Below are positions 9,264 to 19,020 of a stretch of DNA of 64,000 nt, piece by piece. Under the pieces are notes generated by a model. The model was not told where the DNA came from, did no database searches, and saw nothing but the letters and a program-made list of their open reading frames with translations. The stretch comes from Reinekea marinisedimentorum (GTDB taxonomy: Bacteria > Pseudomonadota > Gammaproteobacteria > Pseudomonadales > Natronospirillaceae), in contig NZ_SLZR01000004.1 in the NCBI RefSeq assembly GCF_004341165.1, positions 124,001-188,000 of the forward strand. The letters run 5' to 3'. The position numbers and the translations under genes were made by a program. The stretch's first letter is position 1; every line of letters begins with the position of its first letter.

Positions 9264-10703
9264 TTAACCAACGGAGCCTTCGAGGCTCACTTCCAATAAC
9301 TTTCCGGCTTCTACGGCAAACTCCATAGGCAGCTCTTTAAAGACTTCCTTACAGAAACCGTTAACGATCATCGACACGGCCTTTTCAGCATCAATGCCAC
9401 GCTGCTGACACAGGAACATCTGGTCATCACTGACTTTAGAGGTCGTCGCTTCGTGCTCTACAACCGCCGACGGGTTCTTACTTTCAATATAAGGGAAGGT
9501 GTGTGCGCCGCACTGGTCGCCAATCAACAGTGAATCGCACTGTGTGAAGTTTCGCGCACCCTCAGCACCGGCCTGCATTCTCACCAGACCTCGATAGCTG
9601 TTCTGGCTTTTCATTGCACTGATACCCTTGGAGATAATGGTCGACTTGGTATGTTTACCAATGTGGATCATCTTGGTTCCGGTATCGGCCTGCTGCTTAT
9701 TACGCGTCAGCGCAACGGAATAGAACTCACCAATGCTGTGATCACCCTTGAGAATGCACGACGGATACTTCCAGGTAATTGCAGAACCGGTTTCAACCTG
9801 CGTCCAGCTGACTTTGGCCCGGGTATGAGCAATCGCACGCTTGGTCACAAAGTTATAGATACCGCCCTTGCCATCTTCATCGCCCGGATACCAGTTCTGA
9901 ACCGTTGAGTATTTGATATCGGCGTCATCCATCGCTACCAGCTCAACCACCGCAGCGTGTAACTGGTTTTCATCGCGCATGGGCGCGGTACAGCCTTCCA
10001 AATAACTGACCTGGCTGCCTTCATCGGCCACAATCAATGTCCGCTCAAACTGACCGGTGTGGGCTTCGTTGATCCGGAAGTAGGTAGAAAGCTCCATCGG
10101 GCAACGCACGCCCTTTGGAATGTACACAAAGGAGCCGTCAGAAAACACAGCAGAATTAAGTGCTGCATAAAAGTTATCGCGCTGCGGTACGACCGAACCC
10201 AGGTACTTTTTAACCAGTTCCGGGTATTCCTGAACAGCTTCAGAAATAGAACAAAAAATCACACCGACTTCAGCCAGTTTTTCACGGAAGGTTGTACCAA
10301 CCGAGGTGGAATCAAAAACCACATCAACTGCGACACCCGCCAAACGCTCACGCTCGTGAATGGGCACCCCTAACTTTTCATAGGTGGCCAGCAGTTCAGG
10401 GTCGACATCATCAAGCGATTTAGGCCGGTTTTCTTCAATACTTTTTGGCGAAGAATAGTAAGAGAGCGCCTGAAAATCGGGTGTAGGATAGTTAACATTG
10501 GCCCAATCCGGCTCTTCCATTTCCTGCCAGGCAGCAAAGGCTTTTAAACGCCATTCCAGCAGCCACTCGGGCTCGTTCTTTTTCGCCGAGATAATGCGAA
10601 TGACTTCTTCATCCAAGCCAGCGCGAATGGTTTCAGATTCAATATCTGTCACAAAGCCAGCTTCATAATCTGACTTTATATACTTCTCTACTTCTTCACT
10701 CAT
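9264..10703 (-). CDS. sufB: Fe-S cluster scaffold protein SufB
   Basis: 479 residues, the sulfur-accepting scaffold subunit on which nascent clusters form with SufC and SufD. Family segments include [43 protein letters not shown] and the C-terminal [20 protein letters not shown]. Length is close to E. coli SufB (495). It follows the iscS-type gene by 11 bp and precedes sufC by 35 bp. Confidence 0.97.
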   Translation of the reverse strand: MSEEVEKYIKSDYEAGFVTDIESETIRAGLDEEVIRIISAKKNEPEWLLEWRLKAFAAWQEMEEPDWANVNYPTPDFQALSYYSSPKSIEENRPKSLDDVDPELLATYEKLGVPIHERERLAGVAVDVVFDSTSVGTTFREKLAEVGVIFCSISEAVQEYPELVKKYLGSVVPQRDNFYAALNSAVFSDGSFVYIPKGVRCPMELSTYFRINEAHTGQFERTLIVADEGSQVSYLEGCTAPMRDENQLHAAVVELVAMDDADIKYSTVQNWYPGDEDGKGGIYNFVTKRAIAHTRAKVSWTQVETGSAITWKYPSCILKGDHSIGEFYSVALTRNKQQADTGTKMIHIGKHTKSTIISKGISAMKSQNSYRGLVRMQAGAEGARNFTQCDSLLIGDQCGAHTFPYIESKNPSAVVEHEATTSKVSDDQMFLCQQRGIDAEKAVSMIVNGFCKEVFKELPMEFAVEAGKLLEVSLEGSVG

Positions 10704-10714
10704 ATTTAAACCTT

Positions 10715-11875
10715 TTAACTTTTCGCAACTGTTCGCAAAGATGTGACTGCTTCAGTAATGGCTGAGACAGCATTATCGATATCTTCTTCGGTGGTATAAC
10801 GACCCACGCTGAAACGGATTGAGCTGTGGGCATCGTGATCGGATAGCCCCATTGCCTTTAATACATAAGATGGGGCCACCGTCGCCGACATACAAGCCGA
10901 ACCGCTGGAAACGGCCAGCATACGCAGACCCATCAACAGTGATTCACCATCGACCCCGTGAAAACACACATTCAAGTGCGCAGGAGAACGCGGCGCCTGA
11001 CTGCCATTAACAGACACATCCGCTAATGAAGATGAGATGCCCTGCCACAACTGGTCACGTAGCTTTTGTAGCTTTTCAATTTCAGTGCCAGCTTCATCGC
11101 TCAAAATTTGTGCCGCTTTTCCAATTCCAACCAGCTGATGCGTGGGTAAGGTGCCGGAGCGCATGCCACGCTCATGGCCGCCACCGTGCATTTGAGGCAA
11201 CAGTTTCAGTGTGCTGCGCCGTCGCACATACAAAGCGCCGACTCCCTTCGGGCCATAAAATTTATGTCCGGACATCGACAACATTGTCACTGGCAGCGTT
11301 TCAACACTGAGCGAAACCTTACCAATAGCCTGAGCAGCATCGACATGAAAATAGACGCCAACCTGCTCACACAAGCCGGCGATCTCATCGATCGGGTTTA
11401 TTACGCCCGTTTCATTATTCACAGCCATCACAGAAACCAGCCGGGTATTTGGCCGCAACTCTGCCTCGACAGCCGCCTTGCTGATCACGCCTGTAGAATC
11501 CGGCTGAATAATCGAAACTTCATAACCCTGCTGCTGTAAGTGCACAACCGGGTCTAATACGGCCTTATGCTCTGTCGCGCTAGTGATAATGTGGCAATCT
11601 GACGGCGCATAGTTTTCTGCGACGCCCTTAATGGCCAGATTGTTTGATTCTGTGGCGCCGCTGGTCCAGACGATCTCGCGGCTGTCCGCACCGATCAGGT
11701 CCGCAACCTGATTACGGGCTTCTTCAACCGCTTCCTCGGCCATCCAGCCGTAAAAATGAGAGCGGGATGCCGGGTTGCCGAAGTCGCCATTAACATCGAG
11801 GTACTTCACCATTTCTGTAACGACGCGTTCATCAACCGGAGTGGTCGCGGCGTAATCTAAATAAATTGAGCGCAT
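10715..11875 (-). CDS. iscS: IscS-type cysteine desulfurase
   Basis: 386 residues, group I PLP-dependent cysteine desulfurase. The PLP lysine is in [11 protein letters not shown] and the catalytic Cys in the long mobile loop [17 protein letters not shown], which separates it from SufS. IscS also supplies sulfur for tRNA thiolation and cofactors. Its ATG overlaps the iscR stop by one base (TAATG), so it is coupled to the regulator as in isc operons. It has lost its usual partner iscU and is followed by sufB. It is slightly shorter than E. coli IscS (404), chiefly at the ends. Confidence 0.92.
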   Translation of the reverse strand: MRSIYLDYAATTPVDERVVTEMVKYLDVNGDFGNPASRSHFYGWMAEEAVEEARNQVADLIGADSREIVWTSGATESNNLAIKGVAENYAPSDCHIITSATEHKAVLDPVVHLQQQGYEVSIIQPDSTGVISKAAVEAELRPNTRLVSVMAVNNETGVINPIDEIAGLCEQVGVYFHVDAAQAIGKVSLSVETLPVTMLSMSGHKFYGPKGVGALYVRRRSTLKLLPQMHGGGHERGMRSGTLPTHQLVGIGKAAQILSDEAGTEIEKLQKLRDQLWQGISSSLADVSVNGSQAPRSPAHLNVCFHGVDGESLLMGLRMLAVSSGSACMSATVAPSYVLKAMGLSDHDAHSSIRFSVGRYTTEEDIDNAVSAITEAVTSLRTVAKS

Positions 11876-12363
11876 TAGTTAATTTCTACTTTATCTATGT
11901 TTGTGCTTTCTAACAGCATCGACAGCCTCTGGTTTTGCCGATTATTCACGGCCTGAATCTCATTCCGGGACACCAAATCTGCCAGACTGATACTATCAAG
12001 AAAGGAATATATCTGGGCGCTGAGATCTTGCCACAAATGATGGGTTAAGCATATTTCACCCTGCTGACAGCCTACCGAGGCACCGCCGCATTTGGTGGCA
12101 TCCATAGACTCGGAAACCGCGTCTACAACCTTGGCAACACTGATTTCATGCTTTTCTTTGCCCAACAGGTAGCCCCCGCCGGGGCCACGCACAGACACCA
12201 CCAGCTGCTGCTTTCGCAATTTTGAAAACAGCTGTTCCAAGTATGAAAGGGAAATCCCCTGCCTTTGCGAAATATCCGCAAGACTTGTTGGGCCCTTGGC
12301 CTCGTTAAGAGCCAGATCGAGCATTGCCGTTACCGCATAACGGCCTTTGGTGGTCAGTTTCAT
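11875..12363 (-). CDS. iscR: IscR, Rrf2-family Fe-S cluster-sensing repressor
   Basis: 162 residues. An N-terminal winged helix-turn-helix ([29 protein letters not shown]) is followed by the cluster-ligand cysteines C92, C99 and C105 with nearby H108/H109, matching the IscR 2Fe-2S pattern. Holo-IscR represses its own operon; loss of the cluster relieves repression when Fe-S demand rises. It is first in the operon and lies behind a promoter with a matching type-1 operator. Confidence 0.96.
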   Translation of the reverse strand: MKLTTKGRYAVTAMLDLALNEAKGPTSLADISQRQGISLSYLEQLFSKLRKQQLVVSVRGPGGGYLLGKEKHEISVAKVVDAVSESMDATKCGGASVGCQQGEICLTHHLWQDLSAQIYSFLDSISLADLVSRNEIQAVNNRQNQRLSMLLESTNIDKVEIN

Positions 12364-12394
12364 AGCGAAGCATCAACTAAGGATTTCGCTAAAA

Positions 12395-12422
12395 ATTATA
12401 AATACCTGACTAAAACAGTCAA
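12395..12422 (-). promoter_or_regulatory. Promoter of the iscR-suf operon
   Basis: On the minus strand TTGACT (12422-12417) and TATAAT (12400-12395) are separated by 16 bp, a near-consensus sigma-70 promoter. The predicted start lies shortly before the iscR ATG at 12363, leaving a short leader. The IscR operator overlaps the -35 box and spacer. Confidence 0.75.
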
Positions 12423-12426
12423 CTAT
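12402..12426. promoter_or_regulatory. IscR type-1 operator
   Basis: This 25-bp element matches every position of the E. coli type-1 consensus half-sites ATASYYGACT and AGTCRRSTAT around a 5-bp A/C centre. It covers the -35 element and spacer of the iscR promoter, so cluster-loaded IscR should block RNA polymerase. Identified by eye against the remembered consensus. Confidence 0.85.
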
Positions 12427-12440
12427 TAAAAATCCGAAGG

Positions 12441-12465
12441 TTATATGCGTATTTTTTGCATATAA
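12441..12465. promoter_or_regulatory. Unassigned palindrome upstream of the iscR promoter
   Basis: Perfect 8-bp arms TTATATGC and GCATATAA flank a 9-bp AT-rich centre. It lies about 20 bp upstream of the -35 box of the iscR promoter, a usual place for an activator site. It resembles neither IscR type-1 nor Fur consensus closely; the binding factor is unknown. Confidence 0.4.
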
Positions 12466-12551
12466 ATTAAAAGCACCGCTGGAAGCTGCCTCGTTGAGAT
12501 AAGTGACGCTCAAACTTAACGCTAATCGAATTTTCAGGGTGCCATTTAAAG

Positions 12552-12577
12552 AAAACCCCAGCTAGAACTGGGGCTTT
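12552..12577 (-). terminator. Intrinsic terminator after the sulP-usp pair
   Basis: CCCCAG (12556-12561) and CTGGGG (12568-12573) form a 6-bp GC-rich stem with a 6-nt loop; on the minus strand it is followed by a TTTTC run. It lies 45 bp beyond the usp stop. Confidence 0.75.
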
Positions 12578-12618
12578 CGTGTCACTCGTTTAAGAGCATG
12601 ACTTCACCATCACGGGCC

Positions 12619-13497
12619 TTAACGCAACAGCAACAACGGCACCTTAGTATTCAGCAACATCTTCGCAGTAAAGCTACCAAACACCAGCTCACGCAACCGG
12701 TTATGGCTGAACGCACCCATAACGGTCAGGTCAATGTTATGGATCTCCTGATACTGGCAAAGTGCTTTAGCCGCATCACCTTCCAGTACACCGGCATAGA
12801 CCTTGCGCCCTGCCGAAACGAGTTTCTGCTTGGCTTTTTCAATGATCTCTGCACCCTGCCCCTTTTCTTTAGCGACATAAACCAGATGCACTGGAATATC
12901 GTTAAACATAGGGCTACTGGCGACCATTTCCAGGGCTTTATCACTGCAGGCGCTGCCATCGTAAGCGATCATAGCGGCCTTTGGCTCGGCAAACTCTTTG
13001 TTTACGACCAGAATGGGGCGTTGAATGCTGCGCACCAGAGTTTCCAGATGCGCGCCTAAATGGTCCGTGGCTTCCTCATGCTGTTCGCCACGAATACCAA
13101 CCACGACAACCCGGGTTTCATGTTCAAAATCAAGCAGCGTTTCGGTAATAGAGCCATGACGCTGAACGGTAACAGGATTTTCAATGCCGGCTTCAGTGGC
13201 CCGTAGCTTAACGGTCTCAAGCATCTGCCGGCCCTTCTGCATTTCCAACTTATTACGCTGCTGTTCCAGCTCCGTCAGCTCAGAAAGCAGCAACTCCTGC
13301 GCGCCCAGGCCAATGGCACCGGTCAAGTCGGCAGCAGCCGTCGTCGTCGCATGCTCAATAGCGTAAACCGCCTTAAACGGTGCAGCCAGAACACGGCTTA
13401 ACCAAACGGCATAATCACAGACCGCAGAGTTGAATTGAGAACCATCAATACAGGCAATAGTCCAGGTACGTTCGTTATTTTTATTTTCTGCTGCCAC
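12619..13497 (-). CDS. Tandem universal stress protein (UspA family)
   Basis: 292 residues made of two UspA-type domains (about 10-150 and 155-292). The second shows the ATP-binding-type Gly-rich pattern VMGAFSHNRLRELVFGSFTAKML. Start is GTG (13497-13495), overlapping the stop of the SulP transporter by one base, so the two are co-translated. SulP transporters are often followed by a usp gene; a role in controlling the transporter or responding to its substrate is inferred, not shown. Confidence 0.88.
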   Translation of the reverse strand: MAAENKNNERTWTIACIDGSQFNSAVCDYAVWLSRVLAAPFKAVYAIEHATTTAAADLTGAIGLGAQELLLSELTELEQQRNKLEMQKGRQMLETVKLRATEAGIENPVTVQRHGSITETLLDFEHETRVVVVGIRGEQHEEATDHLGAHLETLVRSIQRPILVVNKEFAEPKAAMIAYDGSACSDKALEMVASSPMFNDIPVHLVYVAKEKGQGAEIIEKAKQKLVSAGRKVYAGVLEGDAAKALCQYQEIHNIDLTVMGAFSHNRLRELVFGSFTAKMLLNTKVPLLLLR

Positions 13498-14981
13498 TAG
13501 TGGCCTCCCAGTACTTTTTCGATTTCATCAGATTTATCGTGCTTACCAAAACGGTCAACAATCGTCATGCTGGCTTCGTTCATGCCGGTCACATTTACTT
13601 CAGTGCCTTCCCTACGGAATTTCAACACAACCTTATCCAATGCTTCAACCGCTGTTATATCCCAGAAGTGGGCGCGGGATAGATCAATATCAATCTTTTC
13701 AACAGCTTCTTTAAAATCGAACGCTGCGGTGAACTTTGGCGCAGAGCTAAAAAACACCTGACCATGCACTTTATAGGTTCGGGTATCCGTACCTTCATCA
13801 AAGGAAGAATCAATATACATAAAGTGGCCAATCTTATTGGCAAAGAACATCGCGGCCAGTAAAACACCGGCAAAGACACCGAATGCCAGGTTATGCGTCC
13901 AGACCACAACAATAACAGTCACCAGCATCACCAGGTTAGTAGAAAGCGGGTATTGCTTTAAATTTCTGATCGACGCCCAGTTAAAAGTCCCGATCGAAAC
14001 CATAATCATCACGGCCACCAGCGCGGCCATTGGAATTTGAGCAACCCAGTCATTCAGGAAAACAACAAGAATCAACAACACCGTACCGGCAACAAAGGCT
14101 GATAAACGGCCACGACCACCGGATTTCACATTGATTACAGATTGCCCGATCATCGCGCACCCTGCCATGCCGCCCAGCAAGCCTGCACCAATATTGGCTA
14201 TGCCCTGCCCTTTACATTCACGGTTTTTATCGCTCGTTGTATCCGTCAGGTCATCAACGATGGTTGCTGTCATTAAGGATTCCAGCAAGCCAACAACGGC
14301 CAAAGGCGCAGCATAAGGGAAGATAATCTTCAGCGTTTCCAGGTTCATAGGAACATCAGGCCAGAGGAAGATTGGCAGCGTATCCGGTAGCTCACCCATA
14401 TCACCTACGGTACGAATATCCAGATCCAGAACAATTGCAACAACGGTCAACAGCAGAATACACACCAAAGGCGACGGTATGGTCTTGTTAAGCAGCGGGA
14501 ACAGGTAAATAACCCCAAGGCCGGCCGCCGTCATCGCATACACCACCCAACTGACGTCCGTCAGCTCTGGCAGCTGGGCCATGAAGATCAGAATCGCAAG
14601 CGCATTAACAAAGCCGGTTACCACTGACCGCGACACAAAGCGCATCAGCTCGCCCAAGCGAAGATAGCCAGCAATAATCTGTAATACACCGGTCAAAACC
14701 GTCGCTGCCAGCAGGTATTGCAGACCATGCTCTTTCACCAAGGTCACCATAACCAGCGCCATGGCACCGGTTGCCGCCGAGATCATCCCCGGCCGGCCGC
14801 CGACCACAGAGATCAGCACAGCAATACAGAAAGAGGCATACAGGCCAACTTTAGGGTCTACACCTGCAATAATAGAGAATGCAATCGCTTCAGGGATGAG
14901 TGCCAGTGCAACCACCAGACCCGCCAGAACATCGCCGCGGATATTACCCAGCCAATCTGCCTTCTTTTGTGCCAATAACAT
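13497..14981 (-). CDS. SulP-family anion transporter with STAS domain
   Basis: 494 residues. About ten to twelve membrane helices cover residues 10-400, with the family signature near the start ([28 protein letters not shown]), followed by a cytoplasmic STAS domain (about 415-490, [25 protein letters not shown]). SulP proteins carry sulfate, bicarbonate or other anions; the family branch with a downstream usp gene includes Na-dependent bicarbonate carriers of the BicA type, but the substrate cannot be read from the sequence. No sulfate-assimilation genes are nearby. Confidence 0.9.
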   Translation of the reverse strand: MLLAQKKADWLGNIRGDVLAGLVVALALIPEAIAFSIIAGVDPKVGLYASFCIAVLISVVGGRPGMISAATGAMALVMVTLVKEHGLQYLLAATVLTGVLQIIAGYLRLGELMRFVSRSVVTGFVNALAILIFMAQLPELTDVSWVVYAMTAAGLGVIYLFPLLNKTIPSPLVCILLLTVVAIVLDLDIRTVGDMGELPDTLPIFLWPDVPMNLETLKIIFPYAAPLAVVGLLESLMTATIVDDLTDTTSDKNRECKGQGIANIGAGLLGGMAGCAMIGQSVINVKSGGRGRLSAFVAGTVLLILVVFLNDWVAQIPMAALVAVMIMVSIGTFNWASIRNLKQYPLSTNLVMLVTVIVVVWTHNLAFGVFAGVLLAAMFFANKIGHFMYIDSSFDEGTDTRTYKVHGQVFFSSAPKFTAAFDFKEAVEKIDIDLSRAHFWDITAVEALDKVVLKFRREGTEVNVTGMNEASMTIVDRFGKHDKSDEIEKVLGGH

Positions 14982-15358
14982 TTATACGCCTCTTAGTCTT
15001 TCTGAAATCAATATTCAATGAGTGTGCCATCTGATTATTTCAAACAGCCGATCAAAAAGCGCGCAAGCGTACACAGTCGGTGTGCACAATTCAATGAATT
15101 AGAGTGTGAAGCCTGCACTCATACTTTATGAGTACTAGCTCAAAAAATAAGCTTACAAACATATGCAAACGGTCAAGAAACTGTCACATTTGGGCCATAA
15201 GGTGACTGGCTGCTACTCAGATCACCTGATTACGAACTAAAAAAAGAGCGATACCCGCCGTACGTCTAATCACTTTGAGAGCAACATGAAATGGTCGCCG
15301 GTTTCTTTGAAGCCCGACCTAAAAGATAAAGATAAAGTCACCTATTGGGAGAGTATCC
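14982..15358. other. Intergenic region between divergent sulP and exeM-like genes
   Basis: 377 bp holding the promoters of both genes. I see AT-rich stretches around 15110-15190 and a spaced inverted repeat GGTGA-N16-TCACC near 15200, but no confident promoter pair, RNA gene or terminator. A good ribosome site (GGGAGAG) precedes the exeM-like ATG. Confidence 0.5.
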
Positions 15359-18076
15359 ATGAAACAGCCTCTTGCTATCTTAGTGAGTAGCATAGTCCTC
15401 GCCTCTGCGGCGCAGGCAGATGTCATTTTTTCTGAATATATTGAAGGCTCCAGTAATAATAAAGCCCTCGAACTATACAACTCTGGATCAGAAGCCGCTG
15501 ACCTTTCTGAATACACCATTGAACTATACACCAACGGCAATAGTGACGGTGCAGGAAGCACTAAAACACTATCTGGAACCCTATCTGCAGGCGCCTACTT
15601 TGTTATCGCCAATAGCTCAGCAGACAGTACTCTTGCAGCTCTTGCAGACCTTACTTCATCTGTTACTAACTTTAACGGCAATGATGTTCTGCTGCTTAAG
15701 CAAAACGATACAGTTGTCGATCGAATCGGCCAACTGGGAAATAACGAATATTTCGCACAAGATGTGACCCTGGTACGCAACAGCGATATTACCAGCGGTG
15801 ACAGCGATTATGAATCAGCTTTCGATACCTCTGAAGAATGGACAGAGTATGATCAAGACACCTTCGATTACCTGGGTAATGGCGATGGCGGCGATGGTGA
15901 TGGTGATGGTGATGGCGATACTAATGACTCTACAGCAGAAATAGATACCCCGCCAGAATATGCTGCAGAACTCACTATCATGCAGGTTCAGGGCGATGGC
16001 GACAGTTCTCCATACATCACATCCGGCTATGAAACAGAAGACAACTACAAGGTTACCGGCATTGTCACCGGCATTCAAACCGACACCAGTGATACCATAC
16101 TTTCCAAAGGCTTCTTTATTCAGGACGCCAGCGGAGATGACGATGAAACAACCTCCGATGGCGTCTACGTTTATTATTCTGACACCGATGAATTAGGCCT
16201 GAGCATCGGCGATGAAGTCAGTGTTTATGGCCCCATCAAAGAGTATTACACCCTGACGGAACTGGCGCCGGTGTATGTAGAACTCACCGGTAATACCGGC
16301 AACATTGAGCCCACAGCACTGCGTATTCTAGAGAGTGATGAAGACTTCGAAGATACCCTTGAGCGCCACGAAGGCATGTATGTATTGCTGGACGAAGAAG
16401 CGGATATGCACATTACCCGCACCTTCAGCTTTGACTATGTGACCCGAGAAAATAGTGGTTACACCGAGTACCGTGACAACATGGTCGTTGCACATGGCGA
16501 CTGGAATATCAATCCTAATCAGAACTTTGGTCCTGGCTCAGAGGGTGCCATAGCCCAATCTGAAAATAACGCCTTGAACAGACTGTATGTTGAATCTATG
16601 ACTGAAGGAGAAAGTGGCGCTATTCCATGGTATTCCACCTTCCAAGATGATACTGACTTAGATGGCTCAGCCGATGAATACCTGCGCGTAGGTGCGGTGG
16701 TTGATGGCATGACGGGTTTTATTGGCTACGACTACTCTGAATATCGCTTTTATGTTGAAAAAGAACTGGATTTAAATTCTGAAAACTTCATCTATGCCTA
16801 TGGTTACGACCGTACCGAAGAACCCCAACTGCTCGATGGCGATTTGCGCGTTGCAACGTTCAATGTACTGAACTATTTCAACTCTGCAATTGGTGGAAAC
16901 GCCAACCCAGCAAACGACAACCGAGGTGCTGATAATACAGATGACTTTAATACTCAAACAGCCAAAATCATCAGCGCCATCATAGCAATAGATGCAGATA
17001 TCGTCGGCTTAATGGAAATAGAGAATAACGGTTTTGATGAATATTCAGCTATATCTGTACTGGTTGATGCCCTGAACCAAGAACTTGAAGAAGATGATCA
17101 ATACTCTTTTGTTGCACCAGAGGGTTATGACTATATCGGCACCGATGCAATCACCAACGCCATTATCTACCGTGCGTCTACTGTTTCCTTGGATGACGTT
17201 ATCGTTATTGAAATGCCGGAACAACATGCTCCTGCAGTTACTTCCAGTACAGGTACTGTAGAAGAAGATGGTGACAACTATCAGCGTGATGCACTCACAC
17301 CAACATTCACCCATATCGACAGTGGCGAACAACTCACCATTTCCGTTAATCATTTGAAATCAAACGGCTCTACTTGTTATGACGACTTTGATAGTTCTGG
17401 TGAACTAACAGATGATGATCTGCAGGGTAACTGTGAAGCGCTACGAGTTTCCGGCGCCTATCATCTAGCAGAACAACTGAGCGATATGGACGGTTACAAG
17501 CTCATCATTGGTGATTTGAACTCCTATGGTAATGAAGATGCCATCATGTTACTGACCAATCAGGATAACGCAGCTGAAGGCTATGAAATCGACGCGGCTG
17601 CTTACACCTATATTAGCGGTGAAGACGGCGAAGTATTGCATGGCGAAGATGGCGCTGTTCTGACCGAAAGTTATGGTTATTTAAACCTAATCGAGCTATT
17701 TGATGCGGGCTATTACAGCTACTCCTATAACGATGAATTGGGCACGCTGGATTACATTCTGGGCAGTGCAGATATTGAAGATATAGTCATTGATGCCATG
17801 CACTGGAATATCAACGCTGGTGAAAGCGATCTATTTGAATACGACTACAGCTATGGCGATGTGCAGACTTATGAAGATGCCTACCGCTCTTCAGATCACG
17901 ACCCCGCCATTGTGGTACTGGAGTTTAATTCTGACAGCAGCACCGGCGGTGAAACGACCGACGATGAGGATGAAGAAGACGACGAAGACACCTCTGCCGG
18001 CTCATTTGACCCGTTCACGCTGATGGGAATGCTCAGCTTACTTGCTATTGGTGCCGTTCGACGCCGTAAGCTTTAA
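15359..18076 (+). CDS. ExeM/NucH-family extracellular endonuclease with LTD domain and C-terminal sorting signal
   Basis: 905 residues, secreted. A signal peptide ends near AAQAD (residue 21). Residues 22-150 look like a lamin-tail domain (IFSEYIEGSSNNKALELYN). A GDGDGD-rich linker (about 174-190) follows, then an OB-like region and an endonuclease/exonuclease/phosphatase domain from about 490 (RVATFNVLNYFN, IVGLMEIENNG, NHLKSNGS, IIGDLNSYG, YRSSDHDPAIV). The C-terminus has an acidic run, then SAGSFDPFTLMGMLSLLAIGAVRRRKL-type tail: a small-residue motif, one hydrophobic helix and basic end, as in GlyGly-CTERM proteins processed by rhombosortase and exported by type II secretion. Relatives such as Shewanella ExeM degrade extracellular DNA. 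Confidence 0.9.
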   Translation: MKQPLAILVSSIVLASAAQADVIFSEYIEGSSNNKALELYNSGSEAADLSEYTIELYTNGNSDGAGSTKTLSGTLSAGAYFVIANSSADSTLAALADLTSSVTNFNGNDVLLLKQNDTVVDRIGQLGNNEYFAQDVTLVRNSDITSGDSDYESAFDTSEEWTEYDQDTFDYLGNGDGGDGDGDGDGDTNDSTAEIDTPPEYAAELTIMQVQGDGDSSPYITSGYETEDNYKVTGIVTGIQTDTSDTILSKGFFIQDASGDDDETTSDGVYVYYSDTDELGLSIGDEVSVYGPIKEYYTLTELAPVYVELTGNTGNIEPTALRILESDEDFEDTLERHEGMYVLLDEEADMHITRTFSFDYVTRENSGYTEYRDNMVVAHGDWNINPNQNFGPGSEGAIAQSENNALNRLYVESMTEGESGAIPWYSTFQDDTDLDGSADEYLRVGAVVDGMTGFIGYDYSEYRFYVEKELDLNSENFIYAYGYDRTEEPQLLDGDLRVATFNVLNYFNSAIGGNANPANDNRGADNTDDFNTQTAKIISAIIAIDADIVGLMEIENNGFDEYSAISVLVDALNQELEEDDQYSFVAPEGYDYIGTDAITNAIIYRASTVSLDDVIVIEMPEQHAPAVTSSTGTVEEDGDNYQRDALTPTFTHIDSGEQLTISVNHLKSNGSTCYDDFDSSGELTDDDLQGNCEALRVSGAYHLAEQLSDMDGYKLIIGDLNSYGNEDAIMLLTNQDNAAEGYEIDAAAYTYISGEDGEVLHGEDGAVLTESYGYLNLIELFDAGYYSYSYNDELGTLDYILGSADIEDIVIDAMHWNINAGESDLFEYDYSYGDVQTYEDAYRSSDHDPAIVVLEFNSDSSTGGETTDDEDEEDDEDTSAGSFDPFTLMGMLSLLAIGAVRRRKL

Positions 18077-18098
18077 TTATCTATCTCGATTCCAAACA

Positions 18099-18121
18099 AG
18101 CCGGGTTCGCCCGGCTTTTTT
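18099..18121 (+). terminator. Intrinsic terminator after the exeM-like gene
   Basis: AGCCGGG and CCCGGCT arms around a TTCG tetraloop, followed by a T run ending at 18121, 23 bp past the stop codon. A canonical strong rho-independent terminator. Confidence 0.92.
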
Positions 18122-18201
18122 GTCACAAACTGTTCACCAAGCCTTCACAGTCCGGTCATGCGAAATTTCTACTGTTTGCAAAACGTAGACGGGCAAAGCC
18201 A

Positions 18202-18996
18202 ATGCAGAAGCGCAACGTAAGAACCCTATTCCTTTCCGACATTCATCTTGCAAACCCGAACAGCCAGGTTAAACGGCTCAGTGAATTCCTGAACATGGTG
18301 GATGCCGAGTACATTTTTCTGCTGGGCGATATTGTCGATTTGTGGAAGCTCTCCAGCCGCAAAGGCCGTTGGTATAAATCGCATGAAAAGGTACTGCACC
18401 AGATTATGGATTTAGCCAAAAACGGCACCAAGGTGATTTACGTGCCCGGCAACCATGACCCCTTCTTCCGCACCTTTGGCGGCCTGAATATTGGCCAGGT
18501 CGATGTGTACGAAGAGTATATTCACACCATGGCCAACGGCGATAAATTCCTGCTGATGCACGGCGACCGCTTTGATAAAGAACTCTATGTGGGCGATACC
18601 TGGCACTACATTGGTGAAGCGCTTTACGAAACCATCGTCACCTGCAACCGGCTTTTGAATCAGGTACGCAGCTGGATGGGCAAACCTTATTGGTCACTTT
18701 CGGTTGCACTGAAGATGAACAGTAAAAAAGCGCGCGATTATATTGAACGCTTTGAACAACTGGCGGTGGACTACGCGAAACAACAAAACGCACAAGGCGT
18801 TGTTTGCGGGCACATCCACCAGAGTAAGCTGATCAAAAAGGATGGCATTATTTACGGCAATGACGGTGACTGGGTTGAATCCTGCACGGCACTGGTTGAA
18901 AACACCGACGGTACCTTGGAGCTATTAACCTGCAAAGCCGTAACGGTTCAGAAAACCAAACCAACAGTGACTGCCAGACCCGCCGTGGAAGCCTAA
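18202..18996 (+). CDS. LpxH-like metallophosphoesterase (UDP-2,3-diacylglucosamine diphosphatase family)
   Basis: 264 residues, cytoplasmic or membrane-associated calcineurin-like phosphoesterase of the COG2908 group. All metal-site motifs are intact: FLSDIHL (residues 10-16), LGDIVDLW, PGNHDPF, MHGDRFD and CGHIHQSK. LpxH hydrolyses UDP-2,3-diacylglucosamine to lipid X in lipid A synthesis. This protein belongs to the longer, LpxH2-like branch whose in vivo substrate is less certain, and the 60-residue C-terminal part is not typical of classical LpxH. It stands alone between a terminator and convergent efflux genes. Confidence 0.8.
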   Translation: MQKRNVRTLFLSDIHLANPNSQVKRLSEFLNMVDAEYIFLLGDIVDLWKLSSRKGRWYKSHEKVLHQIMDLAKNGTKVIYVPGNHDPFFRTFGGLNIGQVDVYEEYIHTMANGDKFLLMHGDRFDKELYVGDTWHYIGEALYETIVTCNRLLNQVRSWMGKPYWSLSVALKMNSKKARDYIERFEQLAVDYAKQQNAQGVVCGHIHQSKLIKKDGIIYGNDGDWVESCTALVENTDGTLELLTCKAVTVQKTKPTVTARPAVEA

Positions 18997-19001
18997 GCCA
19001 G

Positions 19002-19020
19002 AGCCAGTTTTTAACTGGCT
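19002..19020. terminator. Possible bidirectional terminator hairpin between convergent genes
   Basis: AGCCAGTT and AACTGGCT arms with a TTT loop lie between the end of the LpxH-like gene and the end of the DUF2955 gene, overlapping the latter's stop codon. There is no long T run on either side, so it may only protect mRNA ends. Confidence 0.4.

Noticed and set aside
15287-15391. Short open frame overlapping the exeM-like start, a possible leader peptide
   Set aside because: Only 34 codons, weak context, and it overlaps a gene with its own good ribosome site; nothing supports translation.
15871-15921. GATGGT repeat in the nuclease gene as a mobile or CRISPR-like repeat
   Set aside because: It is an in-frame simple repeat encoding a Gly-Asp linker.
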